A stretch of 64,000 nt of DNA from Paramacrobiotus metropolitanus (taxonomy: Eukaryota > Tardigrada > Eutardigrada > Parachela > Macrobiotidae). The first letter of the stretch is position 1. Each line of letters begins with the position of its first letter. The stretch is from positions 248,001 through 312,000 of the forward strand of contig NW_026570237.1 in the NCBI RefSeq assembly GCF_019649055.1, in the 5' to 3' direction. Below, piece after piece: positions 41,801-51,844 of this stretch. The notes below the pieces were generated by a model that had not been told where the DNA came from, did no database searches, and saw only the letters and a list, made by a program, of their open reading frames with translations. Made by a program: the position numbers and the translations under genes.

Positions 41801-42566
41801 TTCTCGACACAAGGACTCTCGAAGTGATGGATGAATCATTGAATACTTTAAGCAATTGCCCATTACCCGCGGACCAGTCAAGAATAATGCGTGCCATCAA
41901 AACCAAGTCGAGCATGCCCTTGCAACAGACCGCGAATCAGTTGAAAAAGTATTTCTCAAGGTTGCCAAATATTTCAATATGACGATAATTTATGCTTACA
42001 TATGCACCAACATAGCGCTAGCCGGATTCTCTAACGACGAGTATTTAAAGGCGCGATGCGTAATGTATTGGGCCATGTCTGCGAAGGCCGGTTAATGTTA
42101 TGTTCTGCGCCTACATCTTTGTCGAAAGGTCACGGTTCGGGAAAAATACGGGACGTCGGATGGATGTGAAATCAATGTAGTACGTCTGCTTACATGGTGT
42201 CGGTAAGGGGCACGTCTTTACAAAGAGAAGGCCAATCGGTACGAAGGGAAATGTCACACTGACCACAAACCATCGGCCGCAGAAGGTCGACTCGGTACGG
42301 GCTCCAAGTGTCGCAGGGGCGACTGCGGCGAACGAAAACGAACGCACAACGGACAACAGAAACACGAGCTACCCTGTGAGTGTTTTGTTGGACGAGAGCG
42401 AAAACAAAACCAAAACCAACCGAAAAAGGAATGTGTGTGTATATCGACACGGTAGTGCCGATTTAGAAGAAATCCGAGCGGCTGGTTTGGCAAACCAGGA
42501 GATAGGGTCTTGTCTAGTGCTTCTCTGTCTAGCCTATGCAATTCCGCTGCGTGCACGATACTGTGA
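41801..42566. other. No gene seen
   Basis: Short open frames in both strands between two tandem repeats, no motif. Confidence 0.3.
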
Positions 42567-42762
42567 GTGAGTTTATACAACCACGAGGGGATCAGATGCC
42601 CTCAATAGAAGATGCTTCTGTTGCGGTTCTAAAGCCGCGTGTTTTAGTCTGGCAGACTGTTCGGTGAGTGAGTGAGTTTATACAACCACGAGGGGATCAG
42701 ATGCCCTCAATAGAAGATGCTTCTGTTGCGGTTCTAAAGCCGCGTGTTTTAGTCTGGCAGAC
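42567..42762 (+). repeat. Tandem duplication, two ~91-bp copies, 105-bp period
   Basis: GTGAGTTTATACAACCACGA... through GTCTGGCAGAC is present at 42567-42657 and, essentially identical, at 42672-42762. The near identity indicates a recent duplication. Confidence 0.9.
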
Positions 42763-43362
42763 ATCAGGCAGCAGACATCAAAGTAACTAAGCAAAACCAA
42801 AATCCTGCCAGCGCGCTTATGATTTGCGTTTTCGGGTCTTATCTTTAAAAATGGTCTATCATTACGATGCCACGAAGCACGATCCAGAGAAAGCCACGAT
42901 GCTCACCGCGAGTGTGAAGAATATGATATGCAATGCGTTCCCACTCTTCCGCGGTGTGTATTGAAGAAATCTGCAGAACAGAAAACACAAACACGATGCA
43001 CTTACGTAACGGATCAAAGTTTTGTTAGGCCTATAAATTATATTGTACCTTCTGACATCATCGTAATTCTGAGTTTTCCTGCAAATTAAAAAATTATTGC
43101 TCAACGGTTCCAGCAAAAATTTCTGCAGTAGCAGTACTAAATATACAGTTAACAACGCACGGATTACGTTAAGCGTTCGCGCTGCAGCACCAAACTCCGA
43201 TAATTTCCAAGATGATCCGACTGCCATCGGTCAACCGTACGTACGAAAACGCCAAGGAACCGTATAAAGTGCAATAAATTAATATGCGTTGTAACTGCGT
43301 TATTTATTCTGTTTGTTCACATCATTTCTAGTACCATCCCACTAGTAGCGAAGGCGCCAAGG
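42763..43362. other. No convincing gene
   Basis: A minus frame at 42862-43227 has a plausible start (MAVGSSWKLSEFGAAA) and a hydrophobic segment, but nothing else supports it. Confidence 0.25.
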
Positions 43363-43824
43363 TTAGGGGCAGTTAATGCCTTTCCAACGATTTCTATTGT
43401 GAATATAATTTATTGTACCCTTATCAAGTATATAGCTGCCGGTTTGATAAACGTCCACAAATGAAGCTTGGCGCTTTCGTCCTGATGTGCCAGTCCTGAA
43501 GTTCCACAGTAAGTCGCTTCCGCGATGTACACAATAATCGAAGCTGCCAGTAAATGCGGAAGGAATAATTACACCATGTATGTATATTATCGCTGGGTGC
43601 ATGAGAATACCTGAGCGTTGCTGGCATGCTGGGTGATCTTTTGGGATATGCAGCAGATTTGGCTGATTGCACGGTATGAAAAATACCCCCCACTCGGCAA
43701 GGTAGGCTGTCGTTTTATTTTGTTCGTGTTTCGTGTTTGTTAGAGGCATGAGCAAGATAGCAGTGTTGGTATTGTAGTTGATGATGTTCCTGTTAATGAC
43801 TGCACTGAGTGCCATGTCGGTCAA
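43363..43824 (-). CDS. Hypothetical 153-residue ORF
   Basis: This is the longest minus ORF just downstream of the polymerase/ATPase remnants and on the same strand. It contains HPAIIYIHGVIIPSAF and a basic patch (TGTSGRKRQAS). No family recognised; its length is only modestly above chance in this composition. Confidence 0.25.
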   Translation of the reverse strand: MTDMALSAVINRNIINYNTNTAILLMPLTNTKHEQNKTTAYLAEWGVFFIPCNQPNLLHIPKDHPACQQRSGILMHPAIIYIHGVIIPSAFTGSFDYCVHRGSDLLWNFRTGTSGRKRQASFVDVYQTGSYILDKGTINYIHNRNRWKGINCP

Positions 43825-44178
43825 AGGTCACCGGATGAAGACGAGAGGTATTTCAAATGATGTTACGTTGAAAATTCTTTAAAAGCACACGTAGATTTAG
43901 AGCGCAATTCACACGACATTTAGAGTGGCTTTCTATTCGCTTTTCACAGCATTTTTCTTCTTCTCCTTAGGTATTTTCTTTGCTTTTTGAATTTATGTAC
44001 CCTTGCTATTCTGTTTTTGTTTCTGCTTTTTTGTTGTTCTCCTTTCTCCACCACGTTTCCGCTTCAAAATATTGGAATATCTACCGCTGTTGCGGCTGCC
44101 GCCTCCGCAACCTTTGACAATTTCCACTGGTTCTATAAGGTGCCTGACGGGAACTAGATTGTATTCTTCCATAGTCTA

Positions 44179-44790
44179 CTACAGTGTAGAATAAACACGC
44201 TGATAACCGTCTGTTGTTTCATCAAGAAGATTTCCACGCTCGCGAAGAGCGTCTGGTGGGAACGATTTGAAATCTAAAAACAAATAGCCATGCGGCTCGT
44301 GGCAGCCTTATATGCCTCCATAAAATAAAGATCTTCCAGGGTACAATTGCCGAGCTAAAATCTCTATTTGCATCATATCACGCAACTGTTTCCATAAAAC
44401 AAGGTAACGGGCATTTAGGGAGATTGTCCGCACGAGAGGGTTTTAGAAAAACACGTTTTGGACGGTAAGTATGACCGAGCGGTTAAGGTGATGCGTACCT
44501 TTAATAAATAAAGAAACAACATCTTTATCAATATTCTGCATCTGGTCATCAAAAATTATTAAAGATGGAACATTTTTAGTTCTTTAGCGATATCGTCAGG
44601 CATGATTTTAAATGAGAACGACATTTTTTGCGTGTTTTTTAATAGCTTTAAAAATGAGTGACTCGTATTAATCAATAAAACGAAACCGCTTAGGAAATGG
44701 ACGTGTTTTGCGACGCTCCACCAGCAGGTTGATTCAATAAGTTTTCCCGCCTTGACTCTGGCAGCGGCAGACCAAGTTAATTGGATGAAT
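44179..44790 (-). pseudogene. Second Polinton packaging ATPase, strongly decayed
   Basis: Pieces in several frames follow the packaging-ATPase order: a Walker A-like QGGKT near 44730, Walker B PSLIIFDDQMQNI near 44540-44580, SLNARYLVLWKQLRD near 44400, EILARQLYPG, FMEAYKAAT and HGYLFLDF, ending at TAG 44179-44181. The sequence is clearly different from the ATPase at 18420-18992, and its wording (LARQ-YPG, FMEAY) is closer to the classical Polinton type. At least four breaks are present. It lies just downstream of the polymerase B remnant on the same strand. Confidence 0.75.
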
Positions 44791-44906
44791 TAGTGTCGGT
44801 TCAAAACAATGGATATCATACATTTTAAAAGCTGCTGAATGGCTGCCGTGCGCGCGCGCGTCAGAATTTTATATGCATTGTAACAAGGTGTCACACTTAA
44901 TTCATG

Positions 44907-45740
44907 GCAAAATCCAAACGGCACTGTCCGGTAGCCGCTCCTCGTTACTCTTTTATCGGAGGTAAAACCCATTATCTTTTTCTGCTCACGGGTTTCCAGC
45001 TGCCATTTTCCTTTGATTAGGAAAATTTTATATGGATTGAAAATGTAATGTACGACTTTAGGGTCTTTCACCAACTCGCGCAACGTTTCCGGGCTAAAAA
45101 TTACATATTTCCTTGGTCAACTGTTTTCCCTTTGGCTTAAAGGCGACAACTCCAACGGCAGTGCGGTGGGCATGCATTTTGGGTCCTTCCGCAGACAAAA
45201 AAATTATATTGTCATTCCCGATCTCTGACTTGAATTCTCCCAGACAACCACCAACTGGCAACGAAGGTAGTCCAGGTCCTTCAGAGCCAATTACACAGTC
45301 CGTGTCAACATAAAGCAAACGCTCTACACCAACCACTGTCATGCCTGCATACAGCTCTAGGCGGGCTAGTCACAAAACCCGCTACAATTTCATTTACGCG
45401 AAGGTCAGTGCCATCCACAGTACACGTCCGTGTGATTTGAACCTGGATTACTTTGTCATTGACGATGTCGATGTAGCTTTCACTGTACGTGCCGTAATAG
45501 AAAAGCTCATTGGACATTTTCACAGTCTTTAGGTATTCAAACCGAGACCTATTTTCCTTGATGGCCAGCTGCCCCCACAAAGTATTCAACATAACTTGGA
45601 CAATAAACGACGTGTGGGATTGTTCCCAACGCGGCAAGGATCGACAACCACATTGTGTTTTGCTTTCAGGAACTGCATGTAAGCTTGTTTTTTCGGCGTC
45701 CGTTGTACAGTTTTCCGAATAGCCGCTGGGTGCAGCTTTT
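44907..45740 (-). pseudogene. Protein-primed DNA polymerase B (Polinton type), C-terminal half, broken
   Basis: Motifs appear in order on the minus strand: a motif-B region with NNPTRR and VMLNTLWGQLA near 45570-45630, FEYLKTVKMSNELFYYG, the catalytic YVDTDCVI (motif C) near 45300, a GGCLGEFKSEI and FLSAEGPKMHAH block, and a C-terminus ending GYRTVPFGF near 44910. These match the palm and thumb of protein-primed family B polymerases that replicate Polintons. Frameshifts lie near 45600-45640 and 45345. Exonuclease and motif A regions were not recognised upstream. This is the only polymerase B found in the window. Confidence 0.8.
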
Positions 45741-46820
45741 TACTTCCGAGCAAAAAGTTTCCGATTCATTGCAGTAGTCGACCCGGATGCGTAGCCGACT
45801 TACCTGCTTGCAACCGTTTGCTCAAAACGCGGTCAGGTGCTATGTAAATTCGGTCACCAATCCAGGTGAGCTTCCATTTTGTGGCTCATTTTCAAACGCG
45901 CCAAATTTACTGTTTTCCGTTGCACAGGTGCTATCGAATGTACATGACGTATCTGCGAATCGCCGCATGCAAAAAACCAGTTTTATTTTTTTGAACGGTT
46001 CCACGGGAACAAGCAAGTGATTTTCTGTTTCCTGGAAAACGATTGGCATAACTTTGTTTACTGCTTGACAGTTTAATTCTGTTTCTGGGCGATTCGAAGA
46101 AGGCTGCATTCAGAAGGCTGCTGCATGGGGGCTTCTGCCATGCACGGCAGCAGGCTGCATGGCGAATCCGAAGAAGGCTGCTGCATTCTGATTGATTTGT
46201 TGTCCCCTTCGCCTAATTTACGGACACTCCTGTGCCGGTATGGTTTGCGTACATTTGGCCCGCAACAAACGAACAAAGTGATTCTGTCGTCATCAGTTTT
46301 TGTTTTAAACTGTGTAAGGTAATCAGCGTTTGTTAAACCAGAAGTCTTTTCGAGTGACACATTTCGGATTAGTGTATCCAATGTTAGGTATGGTTTTACA
46401 CCAGTCAACAGATACAAAGTGGTATAACATTGTTGTACTGTGTTTGGTAGTATTGTTTGCGAAGATTAAGTTACGTGCGTAATTAAACCAGTCGGTTTGA
46501 TTATTGTGAACATACAGAGTAAATTTGTCTGCTAAATATTTTAAAAGATTCTCGTCAACTAGGAGCGATAACATTGTTCTCTACGCATTCGGCTACCAAA
46601 GGCTGTATAGCCCAACATTTCGTGATGGACAGTGTAACTTACATCCAAAACAGCTTGACCTTGCTTGCGATACCTACTTACATCGTGATGAAATCACGTT
46701 TTTTCGATCGCATTTAACATTTTCAAGCCTTGTTTTCCGAAAGAAAATCATTAGGTCCGGACACGGTGCAGGGGAAGATGGCGCAAAGCCAGGTGAACAC
46801 AGTTATTTTGGCCTAGACTC
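45741..46820. other. Possible upstream polymerase debris, no motif
   Basis: Minus-strand frames at 45840-46109 and 46073-46574 could be the N-terminal half of the broken polymerase, but I find no exonuclease or DxxSLYP motif. Confidence 0.25.
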
Positions 46821-47155
46821 CAACTCTGACTCTGACTCTGATTCTGACCGCTCAAACTCTGAGTCTGACTACTCAAAGTCTGACTCTGACCGCTCAAAGT
46901 CTGACTCTGACTCTGAAGGTTTCTTAGGTTTTTTAATAGGTTTCTTAGGTTTCTTAGGTTTCTTAGGTTTCTTAGGTTTCTTAGGTTTCTTAGGTTTCCT
47001 AGATTTCTTAGTTTTCTTAGGTTTCTTAGGTTTCTTAAGTTATTCTTAGGTTATTCAGTCAGAGTCAGAGTTTGAACAGTCAGAGTCAGACTTTGAGTAG
47101 TCAGAGTCAGAGTTTGAGCGGTCAGAGTCTGAGTCAGAGTCAGAGCTTGAGCACG
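46821..47155. repeat. Inverted Ser-Asp repeat arms around a TTTCTTAGG array
   Basis: Left arm 46821-46917 (CTCTGACTCTGACTCTG type) and right arm 47056-47155 (its near-exact reverse complement) enclose 46919-47050, an array of about a dozen TTTCTTAGG units. The arms encode Ser-Asp runs on both strands and the array encodes Pro-Lys-Lys on the minus strand. Together they form a long potential hairpin with a repetitive loop. Confidence 0.85.
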
Positions 47156-47294
47156 GGCCAGTTATTTTTGATTGTTCTTCTTCCATCTTGATAAGTTGAA
47201 CAACACCGCCCAAAGACATCGAAACACTCCAATGCCTTATTGCATGAATACTTTCGCTTGTCATTTATTTATTCAGGAAAGTCATGAGAAACAA

Positions 47295-47555
47295 TACGAG
47301 GACAGGCTTAGTATTCGCGATCACCTAAAAAACTAGCGAGAATTCGCGATCACCGTGCCCGGGTTTTGCAGAACAGTCAGTCACCAGCCAGCCACCAAGG
47401 GAAGGCAGTCCAGTCCCATGGCTGTGTGGAGTGTCGCTGCACTGCCTTCCTTTGGTGGCTGGCTGGTGACTGGCTGTTCTGCAAAGCCCGGGCACGGTGA
47501 TCGCGAATTCTCGCTAGTTTTTTAGGTGATCGCGAATACTAAGCCTGTCCTCGTA
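47295..47555. mobile_element. Foldback MITE, Tc1/mariner-like TA ends
   Basis: Two arms of about 113 bp (47297-47409 and 47441-47553) are almost perfect inverted copies around a 31-bp loop. The ends are CGAGGACAGGCTTAG, each abutting TA (47295-47296 and 47554-47555), which fits a TA target duplication. It has no coding capacity. The high arm identity suggests recent origin. Confidence 0.85.
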
Positions 47556-48929
47556 CATTACATCTGAACCCCCGGTTGGCGCAAGCACCACTTTATGTGA
47601 AGTGGTGGGAACCCACGGTTGGCGCAAGCACCTATACCACAAGTTTTATGTCGTTTGAAGTGCCTTTAATATGAAAGATAACTTCACCAGTTTGTTTCGA
47701 CCATGTAGTCCGCGCACAGGCCTTTACCATTATCTTTAGTGTTGTTGCACATGTTCAAACCAAAATCCGACGAACTCAAGTCTTAGAATCGTCCAGCAGT
47801 TCCTGGGGTCGCGAAGGATAGATGATCCTTAATACTTGTTTATGCACGACGGGCGGCGACGCTTTCCCATTCGACATTTGCACACCTCACAAAAAGTACA
47901 AACTTCAAAGGCATAGCGCAGTGATGCAGTTAACTGATCTTCACCCTTTCTTTCTGAGCATGGAAGGAAGGCTCGCACATGAGACTTTTGCATTACTTCA
48001 AAATTCGTCATTTTCCGATTAATTATTTTTTGATTTTCGATGAATTTAGGAGCAGCTGCATAACGTTTGGCTGCGCCCACGGTTATCCCGATGAAATGGA
48101 ACTGACCGGTAGCTGCAACCCCCACAGACAGGATTATCCAAGACTTCGCAATAACGGATCTGATATTCCCATAAAGCAACAAAAAAATCTAAATGCTGCT
48201 GTTACCAATACAGGGTCGCATGGACCTCTGTCCATAAAATATAACTGAAATTGTTTCCCAGACAATTATTCCGTCGAGATTTGGATTTTCCAGGACTGCG
48301 CGAGGTGCCCATACATTCTTCCTCACTAAAGTGACATCCATCGTAATTTCAGTTCGAGGACATTTAAAATGGTCCAAATAACCGAATAATAATTCTTGCC
48401 ACTCTATTAAGTGTAAATAAGCAGTTCGGCATTGATAATCAAAGCACCACCGCACGTATCAAAGCGTGCTTAAAACAATTTGTCATTATATATCTCTGCG
48501 GTCCTCATGCACGTTTTTTTTTAATCATGGACGACTCGAGCTCTACATTAAGAGTGGGGAAGCCATTGGCTACCGTTTCTTGGTGCTCAATAAGCGGACA
48601 GTCATTTTAATTCGATTAAGCTGATATTTATCCACACCAACAACATCGGCCATATAATCAGCAGCAACAGCCGGAGTTGTCGTAGCGGCAGGCGCCGGCT
48701 CCCCAGTTCGGTCTAAACAACCGGGACCAGGCGACATTTCACTCTCCGCATTCAGGGCACAAGCCCTACAGCCGGCCTTGCGGCAGCATGGCGTCGGCGT
48801 CTATCCTGCCGTCACACCAGCCACATCCACCCTATTGTTTCCCCGTTATGACTTCACAACCGCAGCAGCCGGTCGGGCGTCGGCATTTAAACAGCAACTG
48901 GCTGGCGGCGCAAGTCGTCGCGCCGGCAT
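47556..48929. other. No recognisable gene
   Basis: Minus frames at 47829-48182 and 48189-48455 look weakly coding, without motifs. A GC-rich patch starting near 48660 leads into the host-like exon that follows. TATATAAT occurs at 48651. Confidence 0.3.
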
Positions 48930-49167
48930 TCGCCGGTGGGATCCGTTGCCCACCAGGCCTTTGACGGCCGCGGCTGGCATGTGCTGTACATCTTCCCGAA
49001 TGAAACCCTCTACGATGTGAAAAGGTCAGAGTGGCGAAAGTCTTTTTTATTTTCAAGCTAAGTATTTCTTGCTGAATAGAGAAGTTTCTTAGGCTGGTAT
49101 TCGGCACCAATGCCCATGGGGCTACATGGGATTTTTCCACGCAAGGTTTTTACGGGGTCTGGTAACT
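48930..49167 (+). CDS. Host-like gene, last two exons
   Basis: The first stretch encodes VAHQAFDGRGWHVLYIF and NETLYDVKR up to a GT donor after AAAAG at 49024. An acceptor (GAAGTTTCTTAG) ends at 49092, and the frame continues LVFGTNAHGATWDF to a TAA at 49165-49167. Removing the 68-bp intron keeps the frame, which supports it. Upstream the frame closes near 48890, so another exon boundary must lie in the GC-rich stretch. Family unknown. Confidence 0.4.
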
Positions 49168-49837
49168 TTGTACGGAACCTACTTGCTGCAGCGAAGTAGC
49201 ACACTTCCCAGGGGTTCCCACCCCACCCCCATAGATTTTTCCTCAATTACAGAGGGCCACCTTAGCCTGCAGAGTAGTTGCCGTTAGGTACCTGTAAGGG
49301 CACACTCTCGCCGATTTTCCATGCAGGGGCACGTCCGTAAAGGAAGGTGTGATCTAAGGGTGGGCCCCGGATATTCCCAGGGGCTTTCAGTATTGTGCCA
49401 CTGTCTCGGGGGGGGGGGCTTCCGGCAGCATTCCGGTATTCCTCTACAACTAGGCATGCCGAGTCAAGCTGAAAGTATTGTGGCTTTGGTTAGCACTCTG
49501 AATCGGAGAGGAAAAGTTCCGGATTTCTTTTGAGGGTGGAGCCTGACTTCGTATTGGCTTACAGTTATCGGAAATTCATACTTTTTCGTTGCAGAATCGA
49601 TTGAGGAAAACCATATAAAATAGCTATGTAGGGATACCTAAAATCAGTCTTAGTTCCTTTCATTTTCGTACAATTCTTGATTTTATTCTGCTTTGAAAAC
49701 GGTTCATCACACAATTACTGTTCCTGTCTTCCACTAAGTGTACATCTGTGAAAATTATAGTCCACTAAGTGTACAACTGAAAAATTTTAAGGCGCTCAGT
49801 TTTACGCCTTATGAGTTATGATGGCAGTTATTTTTAG
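49168..49837. other. No gene seen
   Basis: It contains a G10 run near 49412. Near 49737-49775 the words CCACTAAGTGTACA are repeated. The TBP-like pseudogene begins at its end. Confidence 0.35.
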
Positions 49838-50425
49838 GTTTTTAGTTCGGGCAAAGCGATTTTCAGCGATGGCACTTTTGAGATGGAAGTTCGCACATTG
49901 TTAAAGCGATACCGTTCCCGCTTGACACAGCTTGGTTATTCAGCCACTGTCCTCAGCAAACGTATTGCAAATATTATAGCGACGTACAACCATCAACATC
50001 CTATTAACCATTATAAATCTGCAAAAGTCAACAGCCTTTATTACGAGCCGGAACTATTTGATGCAGCCAAAACGCGATACAATGATTTGGGTATCACGGA
50101 TAAAGTGTTCAGTTCGGGATAGCGTATGATTTTAGGCGCCACGGGTGTTAAAGCAGTAAACACCAGCATTGACCGCCTTAAATCCGAATGGCCGAATAAA
50201 ATTGTTAAATGTGGAGAGGAGGAGCATTCCTTATTTTATTACAATGCAGTACACTGGTCGCACAATGCGGAAACGATTCCACCGGAAATCGACCAGTGTG
50301 AAGAGTGCAAAACGGAAGAAGAAGATGAGCCGATTTTCACTTTAACACAGCCTGAGAAACTAGTTGCGCGGTGTCCTTCAAGAACTGGCGACTCATTTAC
50401 CTGGCCGGACGAAACGACGTTTTGA
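49838..50425 (+). pseudogene. Second TBP-like gene, one in-frame TAG
   Basis: One frame runs from just after a TAG at 49835-49837 to TGA 50423-50425, cut once by TAG at 50120-50122. Both TBP repeats are visible. The first ends with VFSSGKAIFSDG and LLKRYRSRLTQLGYS (the helix and LGF-like end). The second has IANIIATYNHQHPI, YYEPELF, VFSSG, then the stop, then RMILGATGVKAV. In TBP a Lys follows the FSSG stirrup, so the TAG is one A-to-T change from AAG. The C-terminal ~60 residues are extra, acidic and Cys-containing. It is more diverged than the copy at the window start. Its neighbourhood holds polymerase B, integrase and capsid remnants, which supports a Polinton origin. Confidence 0.75.
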
Positions 50426-50429
50426 AAAT

Positions 50430-51690
50430 TTCAGTTGATTTGCAAGAATATGAAGGCGTAACTTTATCGCTCTACACAAAACACTGTGCTTCCGTCCCAA
50501 TCCATCGATTAAAGTTAAAACCAATTTGCAAGGGCTTTTAAAGATCTATAATCACAATATATTCTCAAGTAGTATCACCATACAGCTGGTAACTTGGTAC
50601 GATCACTTGTTGCACAACACGACCGCGTTTATCTTTAGCGAGGCCTGCATTTTGAAACATTGCAGTTTTCTCATTTTACTTTTCTTCCTTGAGGCAAATC
50701 TGTCATTTATAATTTTGATTATACTTAGAATTTCCGTAACGGTGCAACCAGCCAAGGAAAACGAAGCCGAATATCCAGTCATTAAATTATAATGCAGAAC
50801 GAGAGAAAGCCGATCACGCAAATAAACGTTCGCTGAGATTAATTGGATAAATACTTAGACTGTACTTCAGGGCACTAATTTTGTCTCCTGACCAGCTTAC
50901 ATCCATTTAACCGTTCGCCGTACTTAATGAAGTCGGTACTGCTTTTTCCCTTGTAGATCAAGCCGCGAATTTCAATTAGTTGGCATTCAACGTGCATGTA
51001 TGCAGTTGGTTCAGTTTTTTCTTAGTACTGTATAGTTATTATATGTTAGGGGGAATAATGCGGGTGACAATTTGTCATATTTTTTAGACTTTTAACTTTA
51101 TACGCAAAAATGACCAGATACGATTATACGATGTTGTCTCAAACTTAAAAATTTCCCTTCACTACTCAGTTATTGGCGCTGGGTCTCGCCTCGGTTACTC
51201 GTTAACACTATACAGCGCCCACACGCTTTGGTTGCAGATCACGCAAAATGTGTAAATGTCGTTACACAAGGGATGGTTTCATTTCCAAGAATGTGCAGCA
51301 CGAGAAGGGCTAAAGATTTCCATCTACGTTAAAGATTCCCTTAGCCAGCCTTCTTTTAATAATTTCACAATAGATATACCCCATATAGCCTACAGCAAGC
51401 GGGAAGAACATCCATTTGAAGATATGAATATTCCAGCATAGGGCAACATAAACCGATTTTCACCCACTGGGAACATATAGCAAATCAGCGAAAATATCGA
51501 CGATTAATTACTCAAGCTAAAAATGAATTCAAATTTTCACACGTACTACTTCACACATACTTCACACTTCTCTATGACCCTTCGTCCGGCATTTGCACTA
51601 CGTCCTGCGCCACTAGGCAGGCATTTTTACAACATCAGGTTACTTGACATTGCTTTTGATCAAAATGTCAGGTAATCAACTTCTCCCCGG
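50430..51690. other. No gene seen
   Basis: AT-rich with short frames. 50426-50525 may be further decayed sequence of the same element. Confidence 0.3.
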
Positions 51691-51695
51691 TCTTT

Positions 51696-51840
51696 TCCAG
51701 TGGTTTTGGTCGCCAAAAAAGGCAAAATCGAAAAACGGCGGTTCTGCGTTGATTTTTATGGGTTAAATGCACTAACACACCGGCCAATGTTGCCACTCAG
51801 ACGTGTGGAAGATGCAATAACCAGCCTTGGCAGCAGCATT
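51696..51840 (+). pseudogene. Ty3/Gypsy reverse transcriptase fragment
   Basis: VVLVAKKGKIEKRRFCVDF followed by YGLNALTHRP and LRRVEDAITSLGS is the start of a Gypsy RT (the VxKKDGxxRxCVDYRxLN and P-LPRIDD regions). Homology stops abruptly near 51840. Only about 48 codons survive. Confidence 0.75.
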
Positions 51841-51844
51841 GGCG

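Noticed and set aside
42862-43227. Minus-strand membrane-protein-like ORF
   Set aside because: Plausible start but no splice, promoter or family support.
46525-47049. 174-residue plus ORF with Ser-Asp and Gly-Phe-Leu repeats as a gene
   Set aside because: The repetitive part is produced by the inverted repeat and the 9-bp array; the non-repeat part has no motif.
48778-49020. Ala-rich plus ORF ending at 49020 as the product of this GC-rich stretch
   Set aside because: A different frame reads through a splice donor into an in-frame second exon, which is stronger evidence.
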